DNA from: Chrysopilus asiliformis
Taxonomy: Eukaryota > Arthropoda > Insecta > Diptera > Rhagionidae
Length of the DNA stretch: 64,000 bases
NCBI GenBank assembly: GCA_964034945.1
Contig: OZ035962.1
Location: 90,441,650 to 90,505,649, forward strand
Direction: 5' to 3'
A program made the position numbers and the translations under genes. Every line of letters starts with the position of its first letter. Positions within the stretch are counted from its first letter, which is position 1. The notes beneath the pieces are model-generated. The model saw only the letters and a list, made by a program, of their open reading frames with translations. It had not been told where the DNA came from and searched no databases. Shown here piece after piece: positions 59,201 through 64,000 of this stretch.

Positions 59201-59469
59201 ACAATTTCACCGTTGTCTATCAGCCGTATTTCGCAGAAGCGTCCGTCTTTTTAGGACAACCGAAGGCCGACATGACAATGATGGCCATCGATTGTGTTCA
59301 CTTTAGTCAAAAAGGACACGCAATTTCTGCTAACGGTCTCTGGAACAATATGATGGAGAGAGTTGGACAAAAGACTTTGGGCCTTAAGCCATTATTCAAG
59401 GAATTCAAGTGCCCCACAACAAATACACCCTATATTTTTACAAATTACAATAGTAAGAAAAAGTTATAG
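34990..59469 (+). CDS. PLB1: Phospholipase B1-like secreted lipase (SGNH/GDSL family), six coding exons
   Basis: Join 34990-35207, 40038-40174, 40612-40798, 48511-48639, 52942-53103, 58986-59469: all introns are GT-AG and phases agree, giving 438 residues. Residues 1-21 form a signal peptide (KQTQILLILMIFICG core). Family blocks are intact: GDSLT with nucleophile Ser130; GGQGNW...TLPNIL around Gly158; IGGNDFC with Asn241; DCVHFSQKGH with Asp380 and His383, followed by ALWNNM-like NGLWNNMMERVGQK. Members remove acyl chains from phospholipids and other lipids; mammalian PLB1 has several repeats and a membrane anchor, while this has one catalytic domain and no C-terminal membrane segment, so it is probably secreted. 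Introns of 4.8, 0.4, 7.7, 4.3 and 5.9 kb are full of transposons. The assembly is by eye; family assignment is firm. Confidence 0.93.
36515..36680 (-). repeat. Dispersed family F5, reverse copy in intron 1
   Basis: TGGACAGCCCCATAAAGTAC at one side and CTCCTCCCTTCGTCACG inside match the copy at 4855-5010 in reverse. Confidence 0.6.
36923..37122. mobile_element. TTAA-flanked miniature element (piggyBac-like), 200 bp
   Basis: TTAA at 36919-36922 and 37123-37126 flank inverted ends CCTTAGACCCGTGTACT and AGTACACGGGTCTAGGG. TTAA duplication with CC/GG termini is typical of piggyBac-type transposons. Lies in lipase intron 1. Confidence 0.8.
38040..38230 (-). repeat. Diverged units of the ~119-bp satellite in intron 1
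   Basis: GGTCCTGTAAGGATAACG, GGGGTCGCTGAATCCGAT and AATCCTGTAAGCATAACG are reversed forms of the unit cores at 17565-18927. About one and a half units. Confidence 0.75.
38450..39240. repeat. A/T homopolymer-rich DNA in intron 1
   Basis: Many A or T runs of 8-18 nt and an imperfect internal duplication around CGGAGCACCAAGAA (about 38908 and 38984). No coding potential. Confidence 0.5.
39520..39650 (-). repeat. Further reversed satellite unit in intron 1
   Basis: TTTTTGGGGTGACTGAATCC, GGTCCTGTTAGGATAACC and TTATCCTTTTCATTTCGGA correspond to one unit of the 17565-18927 satellite. Confidence 0.65.
39745..39865. mobile_element. F4 foldback element in intron 1
   Basis: AATAATTTTTTGGGCGCT, then GTATCAGAAATAAAAGCGAG on the left, and TTATTTCTGATACGCAACAC then CAAAAAATTATTA on the right form imperfect inverted repeats. 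Related copies: 34765-34850, 62885-63580 (interrupted) and 63840-63915. Confidence 0.6.
40038..40174 (+). CDS. Lipase coding exon 2
   Basis: Acceptor TTTTGCAG, donor CCAG|GTAAGG. Codes residues 73-118 ending VHQLRP, directly before the catalytic block, as in other PLB1 proteins. Confidence 0.92.
40612..40798 (+). CDS. Lipase coding exon 3 (catalytic serine)
   Basis: Acceptor ATGTTTAG, donor TTGG|GTAAGT. Codes GDIDIIAAMGDSLTSATSAN with Ser130, then the glycine block WCIGGQGNWRTHLTLPNIL. Confidence 0.95.
40799..42050. other. First part of intron 3
   Basis: No gene. A TTAACCCTTTGCACTCGG end (reverse, finishing at 42061) followed by GGCGCC-rich sequence looks like one terminus of a TTAA-type element, but no partner end was found. 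Confidence 0.4.
42155..42234. repeat. Inverted repeat with ~22-bp arms in intron 3
   Basis: GTCAACGATTTCAAGAGTGT on the left is mirrored by CACGAGTGAAATCGTTGAC on the right with a few mismatches and a ~35-nt loop containing CGAGCGAAACGAGGG. Confidence 0.6.
42335..42416. repeat. GC-rich cluster of three GGGG..AGCCCC hairpins
   Basis: GGGGGGAGAAGCCCC, GGGGCGGAGCCCC and GGGGGGCGAAGCCCCCTGA follow each other in 80 bp within AT-rich intron. The last resembles a Helitron-type 3' hairpin plus CTRR, but without the expected T after it. Confidence 0.6.
42515..42720 (+). repeat. Direct duplication of ~55 bp in intron 3
   Basis: AAAAATCAACATAACAAAAA followed by TGGAAATCGRYAATGC and CAACTA occurs at about 42531 and 42650, 119 bp apart. 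Confidence 0.7.
43430..44330 (+). repeat. ~121-bp tandem repeat array, split by a miniature element
   Basis: Units share GAACACAACACAAAAAAGTC, CAACTCGATATC and AAGATATGTGAAAGGTTCTT. One unit lies left of the insertion (43434-43533) and about two and a half lie right of it (44009-44330), the last diverged. Confidence 0.85.
43534..44008. mobile_element. 475-bp inverted-repeat element with 7-bp target duplication
   Basis: CATAGATTAGAGAGTTACTA at the left and TAGTAACTCTCTAATCTATG at the right are exact inverted repeats extending to about 27 bp. GTGAAAG flanks both sides (43527-43533 and 44009-44015). It interrupts the tandem array above. CA termini and a 7-8-bp duplication recall the P superfamily, but no transposase remains, so this is only suggestive. 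Confidence 0.82.
45340..45690 (+). repeat. Dispersed family F2 copy in intron 3
   Basis: GCGACTTGGAATTTTTCG, TAAGTTTTACAAAACCA, AAAGTAACGGTAACTATGA and AAATTTCTCGAAAACTATGC match the order at 2395-2640. The TGTC microsatellite end is missing. Confidence 0.65.
46084..46660 (+). pseudogene. Penelope-like element remnant with GIY-YIG endonuclease
   Basis: From 46084 one frame reads LPYLRGVSDRISKVLKAQDI and IPPTKIKGYLRSSKDR, the linker between reverse transcriptase and endonuclease in Penelope elements. After a one-base frame change near 46210 the frame gives GVYEVPCSCGSFYIGQTKR with GVY and YIG motifs, then the conserved Arg/His/Glu region and YYPRLVREAIEIKRRP. The endonuclease nicks DNA for target-primed integration. 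The reverse transcriptase is missing, so this is a dead 3' piece. Near its end CAGTACAGTTTGCCAACAAA is directly repeated (46556 and 46598). Confidence 0.85.
46661..48510. other. Last part of intron 3, no gene recognised
   Basis: AT-rich. A lone TTAACCCTTTCAGACCTG end (reverse, near 46934) again looks like a TTAA-type terminus without partner. Ends with TCTATTGCAG acceptor. Confidence 0.4.
48511..48639 (+). CDS. Lipase coding exon 4
   Basis: Acceptor TCTATTGCAG, donor AGAAG|GTGAGT. Codes residues 182-223, including FNVAENIATTSDMPYNAEKL, the conserved link between catalytic blocks II and III. Confidence 0.92.
49012..49370 (+). repeat. TTAA-type element end and CGGGTACCTTGTCA repeats in intron 4
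   Basis: TTAACCCTTATGTGTGTGAC looks like a piggyBac-type terminus. ACACGGGTACCTTGTCA occurs at about 49156 and 49326. The other terminus was not found. Confidence 0.4.
49721..49815. repeat. Near-perfect hairpin, 43-bp arms and 9-nt loop
   Basis: Arm 49721-49763 contains CTTAAGATCCATGCGGCCTA and arm 49773-49815 its reverse complement; the arms differ at only two positions. Loop is GGTGGACAA. It sits in lipase intron 4, so the intron RNA would fold into a long double-stranded stem. Confidence 0.9.
50311..50620 (-). other. Exon-like chain on the - strand inside intron 4 (candidate gene)
   Basis: An open frame upstream of a CATAAAAG|GTAGGA donor (50501), a 55-nt intron ending TTTTCCAG, an 87-nt exon (50445-50359), an AAAG|GTAAAC donor and a 47-nt intron ending TTTTTACAG keep one frame: ANLIPSGYSRTYGNAAS, KVIDVIKGIHDHARSTGE, SIARMIRRNRHRRKAFLW then stop. 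No in-frame ATG start was seen and no family is recognised. Could be part of a transposon gene. Confidence 0.25.
50640..52930. other. Remainder of intron 4, no gene recognised
   Basis: AT-rich sequence; a proline/serine-coding open frame near 52141-52250 has no family. No bounded element could be defined. Confidence 0.4.
52942..53103 (+). CDS. Lipase coding exon 5 (oxyanion block)
   Basis: Acceptor TTTTCCAG, donor CCCAG|GTGAGA. Codes HWKLLTLMIGGNDFCSDIC with Asn241 of the GxND block. Confidence 0.95.
53700..53925 (+). repeat. Family F3 repeat in intron 5
   Basis: AGCAATCTTGACGCGGTTTG followed by CGTAATTGGGTAAATTTTC, plus an upstream diverged unit (AGCAATTTTTACGCAGTATC). Opposite orientation to the dimer at 3-248. 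Confidence 0.6.
53926..54838. repeat. Repeat-rich segment between two F3 copies
   Basis: AAAAGTCGCCACTCGAAA occurs at about 54002 and 54487, CGGCAACTTTCGGTC-like motifs at 53930 and 54433, and GAAGAAGCGTGT at 54389 and 54799. It begins and ends with CTAG beside matching F3 sequence, so it is probably an inserted element, but clean ends were not found. Confidence 0.4.
54839..55110 (+). repeat. F3 copy followed by F5 copy in intron 5
   Basis: GAGGCGGTTTTCGTAATTGG marks F3 (to ~55000). From 55020 GAAAAAGTGTGATGAAAGAG, GGGAGAGGGAG and AGCATGACGTATTTTATGGA mark F5. Confidence 0.55.
55111..57909. other. Middle of intron 5, no gene recognised
   Basis: AT-rich. A fragment of F1 end sequence (CATGTAGAGTATTTGACGAT, then TAGCTTTTCTTATC) lies at 57357-57415. 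No gene, RNA or bounded element otherwise. Confidence 0.4.
57914..58172. mobile_element. TTAA-flanked miniature element (piggyBac-like), 259 bp
   Basis: TTAA at 57910-57913 and 58173-58176 flank inverted ends CCCTCATACTGTCC and GGACAGTATGAGGG. Next to the left end GGGTCATTTCTGACCC, and inside the right end GGGTCATTCTTGACCC, are palindromes; ATGGGTCAT is repeated three times. Lies in lipase intron 5. Confidence 0.88.
58245..58515 (-). repeat. Dispersed family F1, reverse copy in intron 5
   Basis: CCAATCGGATTTTGATGTAT, AAGATTCACCATTTTTGAGA, AAGTCTCTAGCTCAATCC and ACGGACGGACGGACAGACGG follow the order of the copy at 10436-10965. Confidence 0.7.
58986..59469 (+). CDS. Lipase terminal exon 6 (catalytic Asp and His)
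   Basis: Acceptor TTATTTCCAG; codes residues 279-438 and the stop. Contains DCVHFSQKGH (Asp380, His383) and NGLWNNMMERVGQK. The tail after KCPTTNTPYIFTN is basic and short, with no membrane anchor. Confidence 0.95.
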
Positions 59470-59520
59470 AACGAAATAGTTTTTAACAGCAATGAAAAGT
59501 AGTTAAGTTTGTAAATAGAA

Positions 59521-59526
59521 AATAAA
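59521..59526 (+). terminator. Polyadenylation signal of the lipase gene
   Basis: AATAAA 52 nt after the stop, followed by T-rich sequence. Confidence 0.75.
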
Positions 59527-59562
59527 CATAAGTTTTTTTGTAACAAAATTAAAAAAAAGTTT

Positions 59563-59568
59563 TTTATT
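59563..59568 (-). terminator. Polyadenylation signal of the glycine-rich gene
   Basis: AATAAA on the - strand (TTTATT on +), about 190 nt after the stop. It faces the lipase signal at 59521 across ~36 bp, so the two transcripts should end in overlapping DNA. Confidence 0.65.
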
Positions 59569-59756
59569 TACAAAAAAAAACGTGACGACACACACATAAA
59601 AGCATACATTTTTACAAACTAAATTCTTATTTACATTTACAAGAGGTTGGATGAGAAAGTCACGAATAACAGTCGCAGTCGCAGTACAAAGTTTAGAGTA
59701 TGAAGGGAGGAGGAAATATAAATTACAACAGGACATAATGTACATCATTTGGACAA

Positions 59757-61730
59757 TTAGTGCGGAACTCCATAGGAACCAGATGGAATGGACGGAACAC
59801 CGTACGATCCTGACGGGATTGATGGGACTCCATAAGATCCTGATGGAATGTGGGCGTGTTCAGTTTGATGGAATTGTGCTACTTGAATTCCTTGATTGAT
59901 GTGACCCAATTCGATTCCGACAACGCGACCACCGTATCCTGGCACGCCGTAAGTCAAAGATGGCACTCCGTAGCTGGTCGAGAGTCCTCCATGACCGCCG
60001 CCGCCGCCATGTCCTCCGTGACCTCCGAAACCACCTCCTCCTACTTGATTTTCCTGGTCCAAGAGAATTTCCTTCACCTTCTGCAGAAGGATCGGGTCAA
60101 CATAGCGACCTTCTGATGTTTGGTATCCGCTGCTGACTGCATGGTAGCCACCACCACCGCCTCCTCCGAATCCTCCGTGGCCACCTCCGAAGCCACCACC
60201 TCCGAAACCACCACCTCCGAAACCACCACCTCCGAAACCACCGCCTCCGATTCCGATGCCTCCACCGTGGCCTCCTTCATAGGAATAGCCGCCCCCTCCA
60301 ATTCCACCTCCGCCAATGGTCGAATATCCACCGTCAATTAGGCCACCTCCCCCGCCGCTGCTGAAGCCGTGGCCACCACCGCCTCCGCTAAATCCATGAC
60401 CTCCTCCGATTGAAATTCCGCCACCGCCAATGAATCCACCACCTCCGTGACCCCCGCCAAATGATGGTCGTCTATATCCGTATCCTACTGGGGGTTCGGC
60501 AGCTGCTAGTGTTGCCAGGCCCAGCACAAGAAACTGTGGAAAAATAATTGAATTGTGAGTAAAAATTTATTAAAAATGATTTAAAAAAATATATTGAAAA
60601 GTGAATTTTGTTTATTCCAAATACTTGATTTCAGAAATTTCTATAAGTAATCGATGTTTTAAAAAAAAGTGGAAAGAAATTTTAGGAAAAAAAATGGCAG
60701 TACAATTTAAAAACAATTATGGAAAATTTAAACATAAAAGAAAAATTAGTAAATTGAAGAAGCATATTTAATTTTCAAACATATTTAATTCTAACAAACA
60801 AAAAAAAAATGGAATGAATTGGCATGCATGAAATTTCAAAATTTTGAAATAATTAATTTTTTTCAATTTTTTTTGAAAATTTCGATTTTTTTCAAAGTTT
60901 TGATTTTTTTTTCGAAATTTTGATTTTTTATTTAAATTGGGAAGCTATTTAATTGGTTTGTTCGGATCTAGATATTTTACGTTTTTGCAGAGTTTAAAAT
61001 ACTTTTTTTAACTTTTCCCAAAAAAAAAAATCTTGTTGGTAATTTTTAAAGGCTTCTTGATAGTTTCGGTTTAGGGAACTGGCACGTATCTGCCACTACA
61101 AGCGCGTGTTATTTTCTGGTAGGTATGTTATTTATTAAAAAGTCCTTATAGGGTTTTGTCCTGTAGTCATTAAACTTATATGGCTTATAAGACAAAAAAA
61201 TTCTGAGCTGGCGATTATTTAAACATTACAGTTGTTCAAAATTTATACTTTTAAGCATTGTGATTCTGAAATTTTTACTTGAAAAAAACTTCGCACTGCA
61301 AAGGTTGTTTTTTTTAAAGATATTTTAAGTTCTATGACTTTGATGGTTTTAATTTAGAACTTTTTTTTGATTTTTTCACATTTACACTTTGAGATCTTTC
61401 GATTGAAAATATTAAAATGCCCCCTGTTGTAACCGAAATTCTGCTTTTACTTTTATCAATCAGCAGGTGTTTATAAATCGTAATTATCCACAAAATTCGC
61501 ATAATCATAAAATTTCACTTTTTCAACGGCGGAATCAGATGCACTTTCATTTCACTTAAAAATAGTTATTTTTTTTTTGATTTTTTTATTAAAAATTCGC
61601 ATCACTAGCGATTGTAATCCTCACAGCAGCGTAGTGTTGATTATGTATTCCGGTTTTGTTATTAAAAACACTTTCTTGTTAATCCACTTGATTTTGATGT
61701 GAAACTACTTACCGTTCCGAATTTGTTCAT
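59757..61730 (-). CDS. Secreted glycine-rich structural protein (cuticle-like), two exons
   Basis: Exon 1 (61730-61713) codes MNKFGT with donor ACG|GTAAGT; exon 2 (60533-59757) follows acceptor TTTTTCCACAG in phase 0, giving 264 residues. The joined start MNKFGTFLVLGLATLAAA is a clean signal peptide, cut probably before EPP. Residues ~30-150 are low-complexity GGGGFGGGG/GGGHG sequence, then a non-repetitive island GRYVDPILLQKVKEILLDQE, a second Gly/His stretch, and a tail of three SGSYGVP repeats spaced by PSIP. Such composition is typical of insect cuticle, chorion or silk matrix proteins; the exact tissue is unknown. The 1179-bp intron after a tiny first coding exon is the usual layout of cuticle genes. 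A 5' UTR of ~124 nt leads to a TATA promoter. Confidence 0.88.
60534..61712 (-). other. Intron of the glycine-rich gene
   Basis: GT-AG intron, AT-rich with many A/T runs; no ORF or element seen. Confidence 0.75.
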
Positions 61731-61850
61731 AACGAATTGTACGATAAGATTTTTCCTTTATGTTGAACTCGAGGATCCTAGCTTGATCGAATTAACCGCG
61801 ATAGATGTTGAAGATCACTAAACTATGTGCTCTGCTATGTGACCACAAAG

Positions 61851-61888
61851 AAATGATGCCATCTCCATGCCGACACCATCTTTTTATA
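61851..61888 (-). promoter_or_regulatory. TATA box and initiator of the glycine-rich gene
   Basis: On the - strand TATAAAAA (61888-61881) is followed 34 nt later by TCATTT (61856-61851), an exact arthropod initiator match with A+1 at 61854. The ATG lies 124 nt downstream. Confidence 0.7.
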
Positions 61889-61889
61889 C

Positions 61890-62880
61890 CTGAAACGCAT
61901 GGGGCAACTCACTTCACCTGCAAAATAATGTACATTACATCTTTTGGATCAAAAGAAAACGCAGCAGCAACATCAGCAGCCGCAGTAACAGTAAAAGAAG
62001 CAGAGGAAGGTAATATTTAACCATAAACTGGTAGAGATTCAGTTGATCTGCCCAATTGGTCACCTCACACAGCAGCGGCACATGTATTTGGCCAGGTTAA
62101 ATAAATGTCCATCCGAAATGTCTTTGGCCAAAAACAAAACCAAAGCCGAACCGTCGCTTTGGAGATAAATGACGTGAGCAGCAAAATCTTGAAATAAAAT
62201 CGAAAGCATTCTCCTGGTCGGATTGGGTAAGAAGTTACCTGCTTTGTTTGCAGTATATTATCATACATATTATACAGATAGGTAGGTAATAGCATATTAA
62301 AAACAACATAAATAGTGACCAACGGTGTCCGGCGTTGATCGAGTTATTTTTTCGTGTTTTTTTTTTAAATCATTGCTGTCCATTGGATGAAACTATGAGT
62401 AAACTGGATGAAATATACCCGTCGTATACGTAATCGGTAAATGCCAATTGCTCGTGGAGAGCACTTTCTGAAGATACCACACCACAACCAGGTGGAGTTA
62501 AACGTCACGAGGGGGGCCTCATGGGGCACTTGGTGGAGCAATTAACTTCAAGCTAGACAGATGGGAAATTTCTTTTCCAGCGACAGTTTTTTTTCCCACT
62601 CAGCAAAATTACTTTAATCACTTTAAATGGATCTTTTTATCTGGAGGTGATTTTTTGAGCGGAGACAATCGTTTTTGTTGTAGTTCCAAAAAAAAAGGGT
62701 AAACCGCCGATGCAGAAGATCAATGTTTTTCTGTTGAAATTTTTTGGATAGGTTCACACGGTGTTAATTGTTGTGCAAAAAAAAAAATTACACTCATTTT
62801 TGAAAAATTAAAGTTGAAAAAATTACTAAACGAATTTCCAGAAAATATTTTTATTCGTAAAAAAGCTTTCGCTTACAAAA
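61890..62880. other. Upstream flank of the glycine-rich gene, no gene recognised
   Basis: Contains a short GCAGCA-rich stretch (61961-61995). Probably holds its enhancers; nothing specific is identified. Confidence 0.4.
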
Positions 62881-62945
62881 ATGTATCAAATATAAAAAAA
62901 TGAATTTTTGGGGGTTGTTTATCAGACATAAAATCGAGATAAATA

Positions 62946-63499
62946 AAGGGTCTTTCAACAAGGTCATAACAATTTTGTATTTTAATAAAAACGCACCCTA
63001 AAACTTTTTTTATGATCTGGCAATGCTAAAACGTCAGTCAAGGTTTAATTTTTTAATTTTTAATTTTTTTTTAGGTTTACATGCTATACAGCTGGTCAAA
63101 CAATTGATCTGTTGAAGGAGAAGTTCGATAATCGTGTTATCTCGAGAAATGGTCCGGTCGAATGGCCACCTCGCTCATGCGATTTAACGCCGTTGGATTT
63201 CTTTTTATGGGGTTATGTTAAGTCGTTGGTTTATGCCAACAAGCCAACAATGTAAGAGGAGCTCAGGAACAATATCGAACGCGAAATTGCCAACGTTCCG
63301 GCCGATATGTGTGGAAGAGTGGTGGAAAATTGGCCCCAAAGAATCAATCAGCAAACGTGCTCGCGGTGGCGAACGACATCGAATTTCATACTTAAATGTA
63401 ACATGTCCGCCACACCTGGAATAAATTTTAGGCCGATATCTCAATTATTCTGTGTTCTATTTAAATACAAAATTGTTATGTCCTTATTGAAAGACCCGA
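62946..63499 (+). mobile_element. Deletion derivative of a Tc1/mariner-superfamily transposon, copy B
   Basis: A 554-bp element flanked by TA (62944-62945 and 63500-63501), with AAGGGTCTTTCAACAAGG at the left and CCTTATTGAAAGACCCGA at the right. Same family as copy A (2923-3483) but in the opposite orientation and with a different internal deletion: it keeps less of the N-terminus and more upstream catalytic-region sequence. Confidence 0.85.
63075..63400 (+). pseudogene. Transposase remnant in copy B
   Basis: One frame gives TAGQTIDLLKEKFDNRVISR, WPPRSCDLTPLDFFLWGYVK and SLVYANKP, then a stop (63253-63255) where copy A reads through (TTLEELRNN), then VPADMCGRVVENWPQRI in the same frame. After this a frame change loses the final GGH region. 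Dead. Confidence 0.82.
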
Positions 63500-63839
63500 T
63501 ATTTACTATATTTTTTATGCTTTTATCTCGCTTTTATTTCTAATCCATAGCACCTAAAAATCATATTTTTCTTTTTAGTACATTTTTTTAAGACAAGGAT
63601 TTTTTTTAAATTTATTTTTTATTTGTTTTTTAGTTTTATTTTATCTTTTTTGGTCACTAAGGCCCGTTTGCGCGTATTATTCTTAAAAAATTAAGTTGTG
63701 GTTAGCCTATACTTAAACCGTAGAAATTCTTCGACTTAAATTTTTTAAGTTGTACATAAGTTGCTAAGTTTTGTTGGTGCAAACGGCACTAAGTATGACT
63801 AAAAAATAAAAGGAATATAGAAGCATCATCCGAAATATA

Positions 63840-63915
63840 GCCTTTACTTTTAATGATTCTATCTTGCTTTTATTTGTGATACGCATAAAAACATATTTTT
63901 TTCTTACATGTACAT
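63840..63915 (+). repeat. F4 fragment
   Basis: TTCTATCTTGCTTTTATTTG, then GATACGCATAAAAACATATT resembles the right arm of F4. The rest of 63580-64000 is AT-rich without features. Confidence 0.45.
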
Positions 63916-64000
63916 CTTTTTGAATAAAATTTATGTTTTTTTTTAACTATTTTTTTATAATTTTTAATCTTTGGATATAAAATTATGGACCCCAAAATCG

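Larger units (their letters stand above)
62885..63580. mobile_element. F4 foldback element interrupted by transposon copy B
   Basis: Left part 62885-62945 (GAATTTTTGGGGGTTG, TATCAGACATAAAATCGAGA) and right part 63500-63580 (TTTTATCTCGCTTTTATTTC, AGCACCTAAAAATCAT) are the two inverted arms of an F4 element; the DNA between is the Tc1/mariner-like copy B. Confidence 0.6.

Noticed and set aside
59850..60341. Ala/Ser/Thr-rich open frames on both strands over the glycine-rich gene
   Set aside because: Other-frame readings of GGN-repeat codons; the chosen frame alone has a signal peptide, correct splicing and a promoter.
1..64000. CRISPR arrays, bacterial operons, riboswitches, integrons
   Set aside because: The window is eukaryotic; tandem arrays here lack alternating unique spacers and none of these systems is expected or seen.

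Overview
The window is AT-rich, intron-bearing eukaryotic DNA crowded with transposons. Short insect-type introns, mariner, hAT, TTAA-type, Penelope and Ty3/gypsy elements, and a secreted glycine-rich cuticle-like gene point to an insect, most likely a fly. That assignment is an inference from family resemblance; I could not place it further.

Two host genes are well supported and converge. A phospholipase B1-like secreted lipase (+ strand) is assembled here from six coding exons between 34990 and 59469 into a 438-residue protein, with a signal peptide and complete SGNH catalytic blocks. Its five introns total about 23 kb and are packed with repeats. A two-exon glycine-rich secreted structural protein lies on the - strand (61730 to 59757), with its own TATA box and initiator. 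The two polyadenylation signals face each other about 40 bp apart.

The largest mobile element is an apparently intact Ty3/gypsy LTR retrotransposon (20781-30626, - strand). It has two 1695-bp LTRs that look identical, a GGTA target duplication, a tRNA-Lys-like primer site, gag, and pol in the -1 frame.

Left of it (1-20780) is a repeat graveyard in which insertion order can be read. A mariner remnant (6209-7979) is broken inside its 3' inverted repeat by an unclassified element (6896-7964). That element carries an intron-containing ORF with a Myb/SANT (zeste-like) domain, and its own left end is split by a hairpin insert. A dispersed element holds a ~119-bp satellite with a 477-bp four-unit higher-order period (17565-18927). 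A hAT element with an 8-bp duplication is inserted at its end, and another inverted-repeat element sits inside the hAT. A 12-bp minisatellite follows (20162-20527).

The gene introns hold two TTAA-flanked miniature elements, a miniature element with a 7-bp duplication splitting a ~121-bp tandem array, a Penelope GIY-YIG remnant, further copies of the satellite, and a 43-bp-arm hairpin. Related deletion derivatives of one Tc1/mariner-superfamily transposon occur near both ends of the window (2923-3483 and 62946-63499). The most novel-looking items are the SANT-domain element, the higher-order satellite and the long intronic hairpin.
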